From: Arthrobacter sp. MYb227
GTDB lineage: Bacteria > Actinomycetota > Actinomycetes > Actinomycetales > Micrococcaceae
Direction of reading: 5' to 3'
DNA length: 64,000 nt
Assembly (NCBI RefSeq): GCF_002975435.1
Contig: NZ_PCPT01000003.1
Location: 372,001 to 436,000 of the forward strand
Below are positions 17,444 through 27,453 of the stretch, in pieces (positions within the stretch are counted from its first letter, which is position 1; each line of letters begins with the position of its first letter). A program made the translations under genes and the position numbers. The notes under the pieces were generated by a model. That model was given only the letters and a program-made list of their open reading frames with translations. It did not search any database and was not told where the DNA came from.

Positions 17444-17469
17444 AGCCCCTTGCATGCAAGGGGCTTTTG
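17444..17469 (+). terminator. attenuator-type terminator before leuS
   Basis: AGCCCCTTG-CATG-CAAGGGGCT is a perfect 22-base palindrome (17444-17465) followed by TTTGTGTG, one base after the first hairpin and about 110 bases before leuS. It would stop the leader transcript unless prevented. I could not identify a clear antiterminator by eye. Confidence 0.65.
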
Positions 17470-17578
17470 TGTGTCACGACTTGGCTCAAAATAATGAATT
17501 TGACGCATTCGCACCACCACAGCATGCCCAACAACGTTCCAACATACGCGCACGATGAATAAGAAGGCGAACACGATA

Positions 17579-20095
17579 GTGAGCACTGAGCCTACCGGCA
17601 CCGAAACCGCGGACCACGAGTCCACCGCAGCGGCCTACAGCTTCCAGGAGATGGAAGCCAAGTGGGCCCCGGTGTGGGACGAGCTAGGTGTCTTCACCCC
17701 CACAGATGATGGCAGCAAGGAACGCCGCTACGTCCTAGACATGTTCCCGTACCCCTCCGGCGACCTACACATGGGTCACGCCGAAGCCTTCGCCATGGGA
17801 GATGTCGTCTCACGTTTCTGGCGCCAGCAGGGCTACGACGTCATGCACCCGATCGGCTGGGACTCCTTTGGCCTGCCGGCCGAGAACGCAGCTATCAAGA
17901 ACAACGTGCACCCCAAAGAGTGGACGTACAAGAACATCGACACTCAGGCCGCCAGCTTCAAGCGCTACGCGATCTCCGCCGACTGGGATCGCCGCCTGCA
18001 CACCTCGGACCCGGAATACTACCGCTGGACCCAGTGGCTGTTCACCCGCTTCTACGAAAAGGGCCTTGCCTACCGCAAGAACCACCCGGTGAACTGGTGC
18101 CCGAAGGACCAGACCGTGCTGGCCAACGAACAGGTAGTCAACGGTGCCTGTGAACGTTGCGGCACCCTGGTGACCAAGAAGTCGCTGAACCAGTGGTACT
18201 TCAAGATCACCGACTACGCAGATCGCCTGCTCGATGACATGGAAGAGCTGCACGGGCACTGGCCCGAGCGCGTGCTTGCCATGCAGAAAAACTGGATTGG
18301 CCGCTCCGAGGGCGCCCACGTTGACTTCATCATCGAAGCCACCGACACCTTAGAAGCGCACAAGACCACGGTCTTCACCACCCGCCCGGACACCCTGCAT
18401 GGGGCAACGTTCTTTGTTGTCGCTGCCGATGCCGAGCTGGCCAACGAACTGGTCACCGACGAGCACCGTCAGGCCCTGGAGGACTACCAGGAACAAGTCA
18501 AGGCGCTGTCGGAGATCGAACGCCAGGCGACCGAGCGCGAAAAGACAGGGGTGTTCACCGGCCGTTACGCGATCAACCCGCTCAACGGGGCGAAGCTGCC
18601 GGTCTGGGCCGCCGACTACGTGCTGGCCGAATACGGCACCGGTGCCATCATGGCCGTGCCCGCGCACGACCAGCGCGACCTTGACTTTGCACGCACCTTT
18701 GATCTGCCGATCCGCGTGGTGCTTGACACCGGCGAGGAAGACCCGGCAATCAGCGGTGTCGCGACCGCCGGAGAAGGCACTCTGGTCAACTCCGGTGAGC
18801 TCGACGGCCTGCCCAAGGAAGCGGGCATTGCCCGGGCCATTGAAATTGTTGAGGCTGCCGGAACCGGCGAGAAGTTCGTCAACTTCCGCCTGCGTGACTG
18901 GCTGCTGAGCCGCCAGCGTTTCTGGGGCACCCCGATCCCGATCATCCACTGCGAATCCTGTGGTGAAGTCCCGGTTCCGGATGATCAGCTGCCGGTGCGC
19001 CTGCCCGATAACCTGCGTGGCGAAGAATTGGCGCCCAAGGGCACTTCCCCGTTGGCAGCGGCCAGCGACTGGGTCAACGTGCCGTGCCCGAAGTGTGCGG
19101 CACCTGCCAAGCGCGATACCGACACCATGGACACCTTCGTGGATTCCTCCTGGTACTTCCTGCGCTTCGTCTCCCCGCACTTCACCGAGGGTCCGTTTGA
19201 CCCCAAGGCCGTGCGCGATTGGATGCCGGTGGGCCAGTACGTCGGTGGCGTTGAGCATGCGATCCTGCACCTGCTCTACTCGCGCTTCTTCACCAAGGTC
19301 ATCTATGACCTGGGCCTGATCGATGTGCAGGAGCCGTTCAGCGCCCTGTTGAACCAGGGCCAGGTGCTCAATGGCGGTAAGGCCATGAGCAAGTCGTTGG
19401 GTAACGGCGTGGATCTTGGCGAGCAGCTTGATAAGTACGGCGTTGACGCGGTGCGTCTGACCATGATCTTCGCTTCCCCTCCGGAAGACGATGTTGACTG
19501 GGCGGATGTTTCCCCGGGTGGTTCGCAGAAGTTCTTGGCTCGCGCCTGGCGCGTGGCTCAGGATGTCACCTCGGAGCCCGGCGTGGATCCGGCCGCCGGA
19601 GACAAAGCCCTGCGCCACGTGACCCACAAGACGGTTCATGAGGCGGCGAACCTGCTCGAAGGCGGCAAGTTCAACGTCGTCATCGCCAAGGCCATGGAAC
19701 TTGTCAACGCGACCCGCAAGGTGATCGACTCCGGCGCTGGCGCCGCGGATCCAGCCGTTCGCGAGGCCGCCGAGGCAACCGCAATCATCCTCTCGCTCTT
19801 CGCCCCCTACACGGCAGAAGACATGTGGGCAGCACTTGGTCATGAGCCAGCCATCGCCAACGCCGGTTGGCCGGTAGTTGACGAGGCGCTGCTGGTGGAA
19901 GATACAATCACCGCGGTAGTGCAGATCAAGGGCAAGGTCCGTGCTCGCCTCGAGGTACCGGTAGACATTACCGCCGAAGACCTTGAAGCCCTGGCACTAG
20001 CCAACGAATCGGTCATCCGTTTCCTCGACGGCGCGGCGATCAACAAGGTCATCGTGCGTGCCCCGAAATTGGTGAACGTGGTACCGGCTTCCTAG
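17579..20095 (+). CDS. leuS: leucyl-tRNA synthetase
   Basis: Class I synthetase that charges tRNA-Leu. The 838-residue cytoplasmic protein has the HIGH-type motif [11 protein letters not shown] near residue 64, the inserted CP1 editing domain in the middle ([15 protein letters not shown]), and the KMSKS-type AMSKSLGN near residue 600, then the anticodon-binding domain and short C-terminal domain. GTG 17579 is chosen because GAAGG lies 11 bases before it; ATG 17555 would add 8 residues and has no clear ribosome-binding site. The leader peptide and terminator just upstream suggest control by leucine supply. Confidence 0.96.
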   Translation: MSTEPTGTETADHESTAAAYSFQEMEAKWAPVWDELGVFTPTDDGSKERRYVLDMFPYPSGDLHMGHAEAFAMGDVVSRFWRQQGYDVMHPIGWDSFGLPAENAAIKNNVHPKEWTYKNIDTQAASFKRYAISADWDRRLHTSDPEYYRWTQWLFTRFYEKGLAYRKNHPVNWCPKDQTVLANEQVVNGACERCGTLVTKKSLNQWYFKITDYADRLLDDMEELHGHWPERVLAMQKNWIGRSEGAHVDFIIEATDTLEAHKTTVFTTRPDTLHGATFFVVAADAELANELVTDEHRQALEDYQEQVKALSEIERQATEREKTGVFTGRYAINPLNGAKLPVWAADYVLAEYGTGAIMAVPAHDQRDLDFARTFDLPIRVVLDTGEEDPAISGVATAGEGTLVNSGELDGLPKEAGIARAIEIVEAAGTGEKFVNFRLRDWLLSRQRFWGTPIPIIHCESCGEVPVPDDQLPVRLPDNLRGEELAPKGTSPLAAASDWVNVPCPKCAAPAKRDTDTMDTFVDSSWYFLRFVSPHFTEGPFDPKAVRDWMPVGQYVGGVEHAILHLLYSRFFTKVIYDLGLIDVQEPFSALLNQGQVLNGGKAMSKSLGNGVDLGEQLDKYGVDAVRLTMIFASPPEDDVDWADVSPGGSQKFLARAWRVAQDVTSEPGVDPAAGDKALRHVTHKTVHEAANLLEGGKFNVVIAKAMELVNATRKVIDSGAGAADPAVREAAEATAIILSLFAPYTAEDMWAALGHEPAIANAGWPVVDEALLVEDTITAVVQIKGKVRARLEVPVDITAEDLEALALANESVIRFLDGAAINKVIVRAPKLVNVVPAS

Positions 20096-20103
20096 TGAGC
20101 CTG

Positions 20104-20109
20104 TAACCT
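20104..20109 (+). promoter_or_regulatory. -10 box of leaderless degV-family gene
   Basis: TAACCT, then 6 bases, then ATG 20116; only 8 bases after the leuS stop. Confidence 0.45.
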
Positions 20110-20115
20110 AGCACT

Positions 20116-21246
20116 ATGAACGCCGACCAGTTGCCCACCCAGGCCCCCTGGCCCAAACGCCCGGGGGCCTGGGTGGGCAAACTGCGTCAGCGCATCGAAC
20201 GCGCCGAACCCTCAGAAACGGTTCTTCCCGCACCCATCGGTGTTGTCACTGACTCCGCTGCCGCGCTTCCCGAAGCTTGGGTCAAAGAGCACGCACACTA
20301 TTTGCGTGTGGTACCCATGCCAGTGATGATCGATACCCAGATTTTCTCCGAGGGCACCGACGATGTACCCACCGAACTAGCCCTGGGGCTGGCGATGGGC
20401 AAAGCCGTACGCACTTCACGTCCGGCACCGGGCCAAATGCTACGTGCCTACCAGGATCTGGCCGCCGCTGGCTGCACCCAGATCATCTCCATCCACCTTT
20501 CCGGTGCCCTGTCTGGAACCGTTGATGCCGCGCGGCTCGGCGCCCAACAATCCCCGGTCCCGGTTACCGTTATCGATTCACTCACCGTCGCGTTGGCCGA
20601 AGGCTTCGCGGTGATGGATGTTGTCCAGGCGGCCGCCACCGGAGCAAGCATCGAAGAGCTCACCGTGATGGCGCAGCACGCAGCGAAAAATCACGTCTAT
20701 TTTGCCGTGCCTTCACTTGAGCAGCTGCGCCGCGGTGGGCGAATTAGCGCGGTTGCCTCGATGTTAGGCACGCTGCTCAACGTCAAACCCATCCTGAGCG
20801 TCTGCGATGGACATATCGTAGCCACCGAAAAGATCCGTTCGCACGCTCGCACACTGGCCCGGTTGGTTGCCATTGCACGGGCCGAGGCCGAAGCGCGTGG
20901 GCCCGAGGCGCGCCTTGCTGTGCACTATTTTGGGAATGAATCGGCCGCCGAAGAAATCGTTCACGAACTCGCCGGTGCTTCACGCACCGAGGTACTGAGC
21001 GTTCCGGTTCCCGCGGTGCTTGGAGCACACACGGGTGCCGGGGTACTAGCCGTTGCGATATCCGGCGGTACCCCGCCACCACCACCCGTAGATCCAAAAC
21101 CAACTCCCAAAACTGCAGCGGTGAAGCCCGAACCCAGAAGTCGAAGTGCTCCGGCCCGCCGCGAACCGCGGGCCAAGCATGGAACTGCCGACGTGGCTGA
21201 TCCTGAGTCCCTGTCTGAACCCGAGACTCCCTCGCCACACAGCTAA
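20116..21246 (+). CDS. DegV family fatty-acid-binding protein
   Basis: DegV proteins (FakB in firmicutes) bind a fatty acid for phosphorylation by FakA; no kinase gene is near, so the role here is open. Of 376 residues, about 40-310 form the DegV fold: IGVVTDSAAALP, TSRPAPGQML, IISIHLSGALSGTVDAAR, SLEQLRRGGRISAVAS, NVKPILSVCDG and a late GAHTGAGVLAVAI. The last 65 residues are a Pro-, Arg- and Glu-rich, probably disordered tail, unusual for the family. ATG 20116 follows a promoter box but places an 18-bp inverted repeat inside the first 22 codons; a start downstream of it (for example GTG 20173) is the alternative. Confidence 0.85.
   Translation: MNADQLPTQAPWPKRPGAWVGKLRQRIERAEPSETVLPAPIGVVTDSAAALPEAWVKEHAHYLRVVPMPVMIDTQIFSEGTDDVPTELALGLAMGKAVRTSRPAPGQMLRAYQDLAAAGCTQIISIHLSGALSGTVDAARLGAQQSPVPVTVIDSLTVALAEGFAVMDVVQAAATGASIEELTVMAQHAAKNHVYFAVPSLEQLRRGGRISAVASMLGTLLNVKPILSVCDGHIVATEKIRSHARTLARLVAIARAEAEARGPEARLAVHYFGNESAAEEIVHELAGASRTEVLSVPVPAVLGAHTGAGVLAVAISGGTPPPPPVDPKPTPKTAAVKPEPRSRSAPARREPRAKHGTADVADPESLSEPETPSPHS
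20131..20180 (+). repeat. 18-bp perfect inverted repeat at the start of the degV-family gene
   Basis: TTGCCCACCCAGGCCCCC (20131-20148) and its exact reverse complement at 20163-20180, with a 14-base spacer. It may be the leuS terminator, since it begins 36 bases after the leuS stop, or a structure that controls translation of the next gene. No T run follows. Confidence 0.75.
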
Positions 21247-21410
21247 GCGCACTTTACTGGTGTGTGATTCTTGGTGCCATGCCATTGGCTACTATTTTGA
21301 ACCACGCTTGGCAACAGCATGTGTATGAAATTACGTTGAATCAGCCCGGCTTCTCCGCACAGCACGCCTAGTTCTCCACAGTCCTGAGCACTCGCCAGCA
21401 AAGCACCCCC

Positions 21411-22223
21411 ATGGTGAGTTCAACTAGATTCATGGGCAGGCACGACTGGGCCAACGATGAGGCACCTTCCATCCCGGCACCGGTGCCGGGGCGCTTGCGC
21501 GTGCTTATTGGCAGGTCCGCAGTCATCGTACTGGTCATCGGAATCCTGAGCTGGATTTCTATTTCTTTGCTCTTCAACCCGCCGCCCGATGGACCACTTG
21601 AGGTACAAAGCGTTGAACTATCATCGGCACCGGCGGCACCCCAGGGTAAAGGTTCCCCAGACTCTTTCACAGATAAGCCAGCGGCCACCGGGACCACCCA
21701 ACTCAACACCGAGCCATCTGGCAGCAGCGCCTCGGGACCAACAGACAAGTTGATTCTTCACGTCATCGGTGCGGTCAAGACCCCTGGCGTCTACGAGCTG
21801 GAGCCCGGTTCGCGGGTTCGCGATGCAGTATCCAGTGCCGGGGGATTGAACAGCAATGCAGCACCGGAGAACATCAACCTTGCGGCTCAAGTCACCGATG
21901 GTCAACAGGTGCGCATCCCCAAACGTGGAGAAAACCCACTCCCCGCAGCCGCGGTCCCAGATCCACCGGCATCTGAAACAACACCAGCATCCGATGCTTC
22001 TACGCAAGGTCAACCCGACGCGAGTGGTTCAAAAATCAATATCAATACCGCCGACAGCACGGCGTTACAGGTGCTGCCGGGCATTGGTCCGGCACTCGCC
22101 CAGCGCATCATTGACTTTAGGCAAAGCAACGGAGCGTTCACTTCCGTGGTGGAACTCGATGCTGTAAGCGGCATCGGCCCGGCACTCCTGGGCAAGATTC
22201 GGGACCGGGTTGAGTTCAAGTGA
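21411..22223 (+). CDS. comEA: ComEA-like DNA-binding competence protein
   Basis: Membrane-anchored receptor that binds double-stranded DNA during natural transformation. The 270-residue protein has a single membrane helix near residues 28-48 (VLIGRSAVIVLVIGILSWIS), a linker, an SLBB domain (LHVIGAVKTPGVYELEPGSR and following, about residues 115-175), a Pro/Ser-rich linker and two C-terminal helix-hairpin-helix motifs (NINTADSTALQVLPGIGPAL and LDAVSGIGPALLGKI). It overlaps comEC by 4 bases (GTGA), so both are made together. No clear promoter or Shine-Dalgarno is seen at ATG 21411. Confidence 0.92.
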   Translation: MVSSTRFMGRHDWANDEAPSIPAPVPGRLRVLIGRSAVIVLVIGILSWISISLLFNPPPDGPLEVQSVELSSAPAAPQGKGSPDSFTDKPAATGTTQLNTEPSGSSASGPTDKLILHVIGAVKTPGVYELEPGSRVRDAVSSAGGLNSNAAPENINLAAQVTDGQQVRIPKRGENPLPAAAVPDPPASETTPASDASTQGQPDASGSKININTADSTALQVLPGIGPALAQRIIDFRQSNGAFTSVVELDAVSGIGPALLGKIRDRVEFK

Positions 22224-24742
22224 GCCTTAGGCAAAACCCCAAGGCGGCACTCTTGGCAGTGCTTGAAAAACTGCCGGGGCATGATCGAATCCCCAAAACA
22301 CTAATAAAAAAGCTTACCTCCCTCTCCGTGCTGCCTTCAGAAGCATCTATAGCGCCGTTACGCCTTGACCTGCGCGGCTTGTGGTCACTGATAGGGGCTT
22401 GGAGCGCGGCACTGCTCGGTGTGCGCATCGAGCAAACCCGGCAAGCAACACTGGCAGTTGGCTGCCTCATACTGGCGGGGATAGCCGTCATGCTCCTGCT
22501 GCGCAAACGCCATGGAGTACTTGGCACCCAGAGCACTCCACTTTTCGCTGCACCGGCTCTGATGTGTGCTGCAGCCGGACTGGTCCTGGTCCACATGTTG
22601 CTGAGCGGTGCAACGCTCCTTCCGAACCAGTTGAGCTCGACGCTACAAAAATCTGACGTTGCCCGCGTGCAACTGGTCTTGGAGCAAACCCCACAGCAGG
22701 GAACCGTCATCGATAAGTTTTCCGAAGGAGCCCAAGAGAAGATCTCCTACAGGGCTCAGGCAACACTGAAAATGATCAAGGTTGGGGATACGTGGGTTCG
22801 GCTCAACGTCCACGTTGTACTGAATTATCCGCAGGAGAAAGCTCCCACCGTTGCACCACCGCTCAGGGACAGCACGATTGAAGTACTGGCTCGTTTTCAA
22901 GCGACGCCGGTTGGGCAACGAAACAGGTTCAGGCTCACAGCAATAACTCCAGTGCGCCTGATTGATGAGCAGAAACCAGCATCTCTTGACGCCCGGCTGC
23001 GCTCCACCTTTATTCGGGCTGCCCAGGTGCTCCCAGACCCCGGCCGCGCATTACTTCCGGGGATGGTCTTTGGGGATCGCAGCGGGCAAAGCCAGGAGCT
23101 CGGCGATGCCATGAAGGCCTCGGGCCTTTCTCATCTTTCGGCGGTTAGCGGCGCAAATTGTGCAATGGTGCTGGGCGTGGTGACCTTATTGCTGCGTTTT
23201 GCCGGAGTTCCGCGCAGTGCAACATTCATCTGCGGGCTCGCGGCCTTGGCAGGGTTTGTGATGCTTGTCGGCTTCGAACCTAGCGTGCTACGCGCGGCGG
23301 TTATGGGTGGTATCGCCGCGTTCGCCGTACATTCATCGCGCGGACGCAACGCCCTGTCCGCCTTGTGCTTGGCGGTTGTCATCTTGCTTGTGGCAGATCC
23401 TTATCTGGCCGGTGAAGCCGCATTTCAACTCTCCGCGCTGGCAACCGCCGGTATCGTCATGATTGGGCGCAAACTAGCGGTATCCCTGAAACGCAGGCTG
23501 CCCGAATTTTTGGCCGAGGGCATAGCGATCGCGCTTGCCGCACAGATCGCTTGCCTGCCGGTACTGGTGAGCCTAAGCCCGACCTTTTCGCTCTACTCGG
23601 TGCCGGCAAACCTGCTGGTTGCCCCCTTGATCCCGTGGATCACTATAACTGGCACCGCAGCTGTCATACTGCTGTCTCTGCTTCCACCGCTCGGCATGGC
23701 CCTGCTGTGGGCCGGAGGAATTCCCGCCACATGGGTGGGAAGCATGGGGATGTGGGTCGCGGCCTTACCTGGTGCACTGCGGCCCTGGCCGGTAGGCGTT
23801 GTGGGATTGGCGTTAGCTTGGGGGATTTTCATTGCTGTCTTCTTTTCGCTCGGTTATGCGCCTGGGCGCGAAGGAACCTGGCACGCAAAACTACCTTCGG
23901 GTGTCCAAGCGCTCACCGTCGGACTATTGATGGGCCTCACGCTGCCGGTGACAGCCCTGTTCCCCATGCCGCGGGTCGATTGGCTGATTGTCGCCTGCGA
24001 TGTGGGGCAGGGAGATGGAATCGTGATCAATACCGGTGACGGGCGAGCCATAGTCATCGACACGGGCCGTGAACCGCAAGACATTGATGCGTGCTTGCAG
24101 CGGCTACGGGTCAACGAGATTGCAGCACTTTTCATCACACACCAACATGCCGATCATGATGGTGGAATCGCCGGGGTTGGAACCAAGCGGCGGGTAGCAG
24201 CAATCTACTACTCAATTCTTGATGCCCCCGCCTCCCCGCCGATTCTCCAGGGGCACCGCGGCACCCAGCTTGCCGCAGGTGCCCATGGGGAAACCGGCAA
24301 CGTCTCCTGGCGGGTGATCGCCCCCGCCGGCGGCGACGCGATGAGTGATGAGAACGACGCCTCACTTGTCACGCGCTTCGAAATCAAAATCCCTGGCACC
24401 GAACGCACCATCAGCTTTTTGGAAACCGGGGATATGCAAGAAGTACCGATGGGGGAGTTACTGGCACATGGGAAAATTCAGCCCGCCGATATTCTCAAGA
24501 TCGCTCATCATGGTGCACGCAATGGAGGAACCGAGATCATTGGCCGGGTGAGACCGGTAGTTGCGCTGATCTCGGTGGGAAAATCGAACACCTATGGGCA
24601 CCCGAGTCCGCAGATCATTCGGGCCCTTGAAAACGCGCAGATTCCCGCGCTACGTACCGATGAACACGGAAGCATAGTGTTGGGTTGGGAACATGATCGG
24701 CTGAGCATTTCCACGCTATCCACCCGCCAGGTCAAGCAATAG
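22220..24742 (+). CDS. comEC: ComEC/Rec2 competence channel protein
   Basis: Inner-membrane channel for single-stranded DNA uptake. The 840-residue protein has N-terminal membrane helices and a soluble insertion, the Competence domain (about residues 260-550, LLPGMVFGDRSGQ, GLSHLSAVSGANCAMVLG), and a C-terminal metallo-beta-lactamase-like domain (VACDVGQGDGIVINTGDG, ITHQHADHDGG, ILKIAHHGARNG) thought to degrade the non-transported strand. All metal-ligand motifs look intact. GTG start overlaps the comEA stop. Whether the organism is transformable cannot be told from this pair alone; no pilus genes are in the window. Confidence 0.93.
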   Translation: MSLRQNPKAALLAVLEKLPGHDRIPKTLIKKLTSLSVLPSEASIAPLRLDLRGLWSLIGAWSAALLGVRIEQTRQATLAVGCLILAGIAVMLLLRKRHGVLGTQSTPLFAAPALMCAAAGLVLVHMLLSGATLLPNQLSSTLQKSDVARVQLVLEQTPQQGTVIDKFSEGAQEKISYRAQATLKMIKVGDTWVRLNVHVVLNYPQEKAPTVAPPLRDSTIEVLARFQATPVGQRNRFRLTAITPVRLIDEQKPASLDARLRSTFIRAAQVLPDPGRALLPGMVFGDRSGQSQELGDAMKASGLSHLSAVSGANCAMVLGVVTLLLRFAGVPRSATFICGLAALAGFVMLVGFEPSVLRAAVMGGIAAFAVHSSRGRNALSALCLAVVILLVADPYLAGEAAFQLSALATAGIVMIGRKLAVSLKRRLPEFLAEGIAIALAAQIACLPVLVSLSPTFSLYSVPANLLVAPLIPWITITGTAAVILLSLLPPLGMALLWAGGIPATWVGSMGMWVAALPGALRPWPVGVVGLALAWGIFIAVFFSLGYAPGREGTWHAKLPSGVQALTVGLLMGLTLPVTALFPMPRVDWLIVACDVGQGDGIVINTGDGRAIVIDTGREPQDIDACLQRLRVNEIAALFITHQHADHDGGIAGVGTKRRVAAIYYSILDAPASPPILQGHRGTQLAAGAHGETGNVSWRVIAPAGGDAMSDENDASLVTRFEIKIPGTERTISFLETGDMQEVPMGELLAHGKIQPADILKIAHHGARNGGTEIIGRVRPVVALISVGKSNTYGHPSPQIIRALENAQIPALRTDEHGSIVLGWEHDRLSISTLSTRQVKQ

Positions 24743-24840
24743 TTCTTCCTTTCAGCCCGCGTTCCCGATGGGCACAACGTTGCTATCTGGTTGCGGATAG
24801 TATTTAGGGGGTTGTTCGATCACTACGTAAGGGTTTTGTC

Positions 24841-25839
24841 ATGGCTGCGGCACGCGGCGCTACGAAGAGCGCAGGCATTTCTTGGCGAGTACTCTCCCCG
24901 GCTCCATTGATCCTGCTTCAAGGATCCGAAGAATTACTGGCGTCGCGCTCCTTTGAACGTGTTCGGGCGTTACTGCGTGCCGAAGGCGAGGTTGAAGTCA
25001 TTGGCTTCGAGGCAAACGCCTACGAACGTGGTGAACTCCTACTGGCCTCCAGCCCGTCGTTGTTTAGCGAAACCAAACTCATTGAAGTGCGCGGTCTTGC
25101 AAATATGAACGAGGACTTCCTAGAAGACACCCTCGCGTATGCCAAGGCGCCGGCACCGGAGACAACATTGGTCATGCATCACAGCGGGGGAGTGCGTGGC
25201 AAAAAATTGCTCGATGCACTCAAGGCCGCCGGTGCAGTACTCGTGGATTGCCAGCCGTTGAAGCGGGACTCCGACAAGGTTGATTTTGTTTCCCAGGAAT
25301 TCAAGGCTGCCAAACGTAGGCTGAGCTCAGAGGGTGCACGCGCCCTGGTCGCTGCCTTAGGTAGCGACCTTTCCGAGCTTGCTGCAGCATGTTCACAACT
25401 GATTCAGGACACTACCGGTGCCATCGATCAGGAAGTCGTAGACAAATATTATGGCGGCCGGGTTGAGGCAACCGGTTTCAAGGTTGCCGATGCAGCCATG
25501 ATGGGCCGAGCAGATATTGCTCTTTCCACGCTACGCCATGCGCTGGCCACCGGTACCGACCCGGTACCCATTGTTGCAACCCTTGCCATGAAGCTGCGGC
25601 AGGTGGCAAAGGTTGCTGGTGCCAGAAAATCCGCGGGTCAACTTGCCAGCGAACTAGGTATGCCGCCGTGGCAGGTGCAGGCGGCCCAAGAACAGGCCCG
25701 TTACTGGAATGCAGATGACCTCAGCCGTTGCATTCGTCTTGTTGCCGAGGCCGATGCCCAGGTCAAGGGGGCCTCAAGAGATCCCAAATATGCCGTTGAG
25801 CGTGCGGTGACGCAGATTGCCTTGGCGGCGCGTCGTTAG
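24841..25839 (+). CDS. holA: DNA polymerase III delta subunit
   Basis: Delta opens the beta clamp within the clamp loader. The 332-residue protein shows the family start PLILLQGSEELLASRSFERV (an AAA+ fold without a working P-loop), ETTLVMHHSGGVRGKKLLDALKAAGA, and the C-terminal helical domain (IALSTLRHALATGTDPVPIV, RYWNADDLSRCIRLVAEADAQVKG). It follows comEC at 98 bases, as is usual (comEA-comEC-holA-rpsT). The start ATG 24841 leaves an N-terminal extension of about 20 residues, and a later start is possible. Confidence 0.92.
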   Translation: MAAARGATKSAGISWRVLSPAPLILLQGSEELLASRSFERVRALLRAEGEVEVIGFEANAYERGELLLASSPSLFSETKLIEVRGLANMNEDFLEDTLAYAKAPAPETTLVMHHSGGVRGKKLLDALKAAGAVLVDCQPLKRDSDKVDFVSQEFKAAKRRLSSEGARALVAALGSDLSELAAACSQLIQDTTGAIDQEVVDKYYGGRVEATGFKVADAAMMGRADIALSTLRHALATGTDPVPIVATLAMKLRQVAKVAGARKSAGQLASELGMPPWQVQAAQEQARYWNADDLSRCIRLVAEADAQVKGASRDPKYAVERAVTQIALAARR

Positions 25840-26866
25840 ATCCGTTCCCTGTTTCTAGCGCGGTCGGGGGAAAGCCGTGTAGCCGAGGCCATGGGTGCTG
25901 GACCTTTGGCGGTTAATCGGGGTTCGGGCAGTTGCCCAAAGACTTTCAGGAAGCGCAATCTTACGATCCGGCTTGCTACGTATCTATTCCACAACCCGTT
26001 AAAGAACAGGATCAATGGGCTGGCGTTGAATATTGCCGCGCGTCGCTTGGATAATGCGCTCCGAGCTAGAGCCTGGTCCAGGCCAAGGCTAGCACCAGGA
26101 GAATTCCACCTACCTACTGCCGGCTTCTGCCACGGTGTTTTGTAGGCCAAATAGCTCAGCGCAAAGGGCAATCCCCGCGCCGAGGCTCAGCTGACTGCCG
26201 AGAAAACTACCAAAGCCGTGTTCGGCGACTAATAGGTCGGCTAAAAGCATTGCGTCGGGACGGGGGCGCGCAACAAGAGAATTTGAGAAATTTGGCCGAT
26301 CGAGACTACGGCACCAAACCCTATGGCATTCACCGATGCTCGAATGAGTAGTAACAAGTAGAGGCATACGCGTCAATCAGTGGTGCGCCACCGAATGGGC
26401 TAAATAGTGTGCCTGGGCATGTTGTAAAGCTTGTAAATAGCTCGTTGTGGTTATTGCCCGGGGGTCTGATCCACGAGCATTTCCACTGGCACACACCCCG
26501 AAAATGGTTTCAGCACGAATCACATGGCGAGTACCGCGACAAGCATGAGTTCCGGGATCAGAATCCACGAGTTGATTGAGGCAGAACACCACCATGCGTT
26601 GCGTCGCTTGTGTGCGGTATGCAGTTCTCAAAACTTTGGGCACACTATTTTTTCACGGTAGTTGTGTCTTCTCGGTCGGTGGTTGCTCAACCATTTCGTG
26701 CCAGTAGGTTACTACCGAATGAGAGCATAAGCATTTTTTCGAATGTTTCGCGCATATTTGTTGGGCGCTTGCCCGGCTACCGGGCTCGACGACTGCGTGA
26801 AGAAACAGCGTGCAAGGCCGTGGCGCGAAGTGCCTCACAAGACTGCACTTGAGGTATTAAACAGCT
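25840..26866. other. gene-poor kilobase between holA and rpsT
   Basis: About 1 kb where neither strand shows a convincing gene: only short frames with poor codon use (the longest are minus 25836-26171 and minus 26110-26376, of about 110 and 88 codons). No tRNA, terminal repeat or known RNA was seen. In related genomes holA and rpsT usually lie close together (from memory), so this may be a decayed insertion. Confidence 0.4.
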
Positions 26867-26900
26867 AGGCGCTCCTTCCCGTGATGAGGAAGGAGCGCCT
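26867..26900 (-). terminator. terminator of rpsT
   Basis: AGGCGCTCCTTCC (26867-26879) pairs perfectly with 26888-26900 across 8 bases, 20 bases beyond the rpsT stop. Confidence 0.75.
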
Positions 26901-26920
26901 AATAAAACTGGGGATAAAGC

Positions 26921-27181
26921 TTAGAGGGCGTTAACCTTCTTGGCGATAGCCGACTTGTGGTTTGCTGCGTTGTTCATGTGCAGCACACCCTTGGTGGCAG
27001 CCTTATCGATCTTGCGGCCTGCAACAACCAGTGCAGCCTCGGCAGCAGCCTTGTCTTCGGCTACAACGGCAGTGTTAACTGCGCGGATAGCCGTCTTCAG
27101 CTCGGACTTGACTGCAGCGTTACGCTGGCGTGCCTTCTCGTTGGTGAGAATGCGCTTCTTCTGGGACTTGATATTTGCCAC
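26921..27181 (-). CDS. rpsT: 30S ribosomal protein S20
   Basis: Small, very basic protein binding the 5' domain and helix 44 of 16S rRNA. The 86 residues match the family: [20 protein letters not shown] at the start, [16 protein letters not shown], and [19 protein letters not shown] at the end. It is on the opposite strand to holA and lepA. GAGAG lies about 13 bases before the ATG, and a perfect hairpin follows the stop. Confidence 0.97.
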   Translation of the reverse strand: MANIKSQKKRILTNEKARQRNAAVKSELKTAIRAVNTAVVAEDKAAAEAALVVAGRKIDKAATKGVLHMNNAANHKSAIAKKVNAL

Positions 27182-27453
27182 TGTTTTAAACTCTCTTGCT
27201 CATCGCTTATATGGTCGGTGAGGGATATCTTCCGGGCCATCGACTGAGCGGCGTGGGGATACCTATGGCGACCCGGGAGAAGTGCCCGTCGACCTGCGCG
27301 GACACACAAGAAGTAATACTATCAGGTTCACCGCCAACTCACGATTCTTTTTGAGCAATATGCACGTGACGCCCATCAAGTTCCTCTCACAGCTGTGTGC
27401 CTAAATCATCCCAAGGCCCCACTTCAACGCTGGATTAGAGCATTATGGCGGAA

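Noticed and set aside
17383-17554. T-box riboswitch before leuS
   Set aside because: The conserved T-box sequence and a specifier loop are not visible; the Leu-rich reading frame explains the hairpins better.
18350-19843. Long open frame on the minus strand opposite leuS
   Set aside because: It mirrors the leuS codon pattern, has no start signals or recognisable domains, and leuS itself is beyond doubt.
26110-26376. Minus-strand frame with a protein-like hydrophobic stretch in the gene-poor kilobase
   Set aside because: Only 88 codons, no start signal, no family resemblance; kept as part of the gene-free region.
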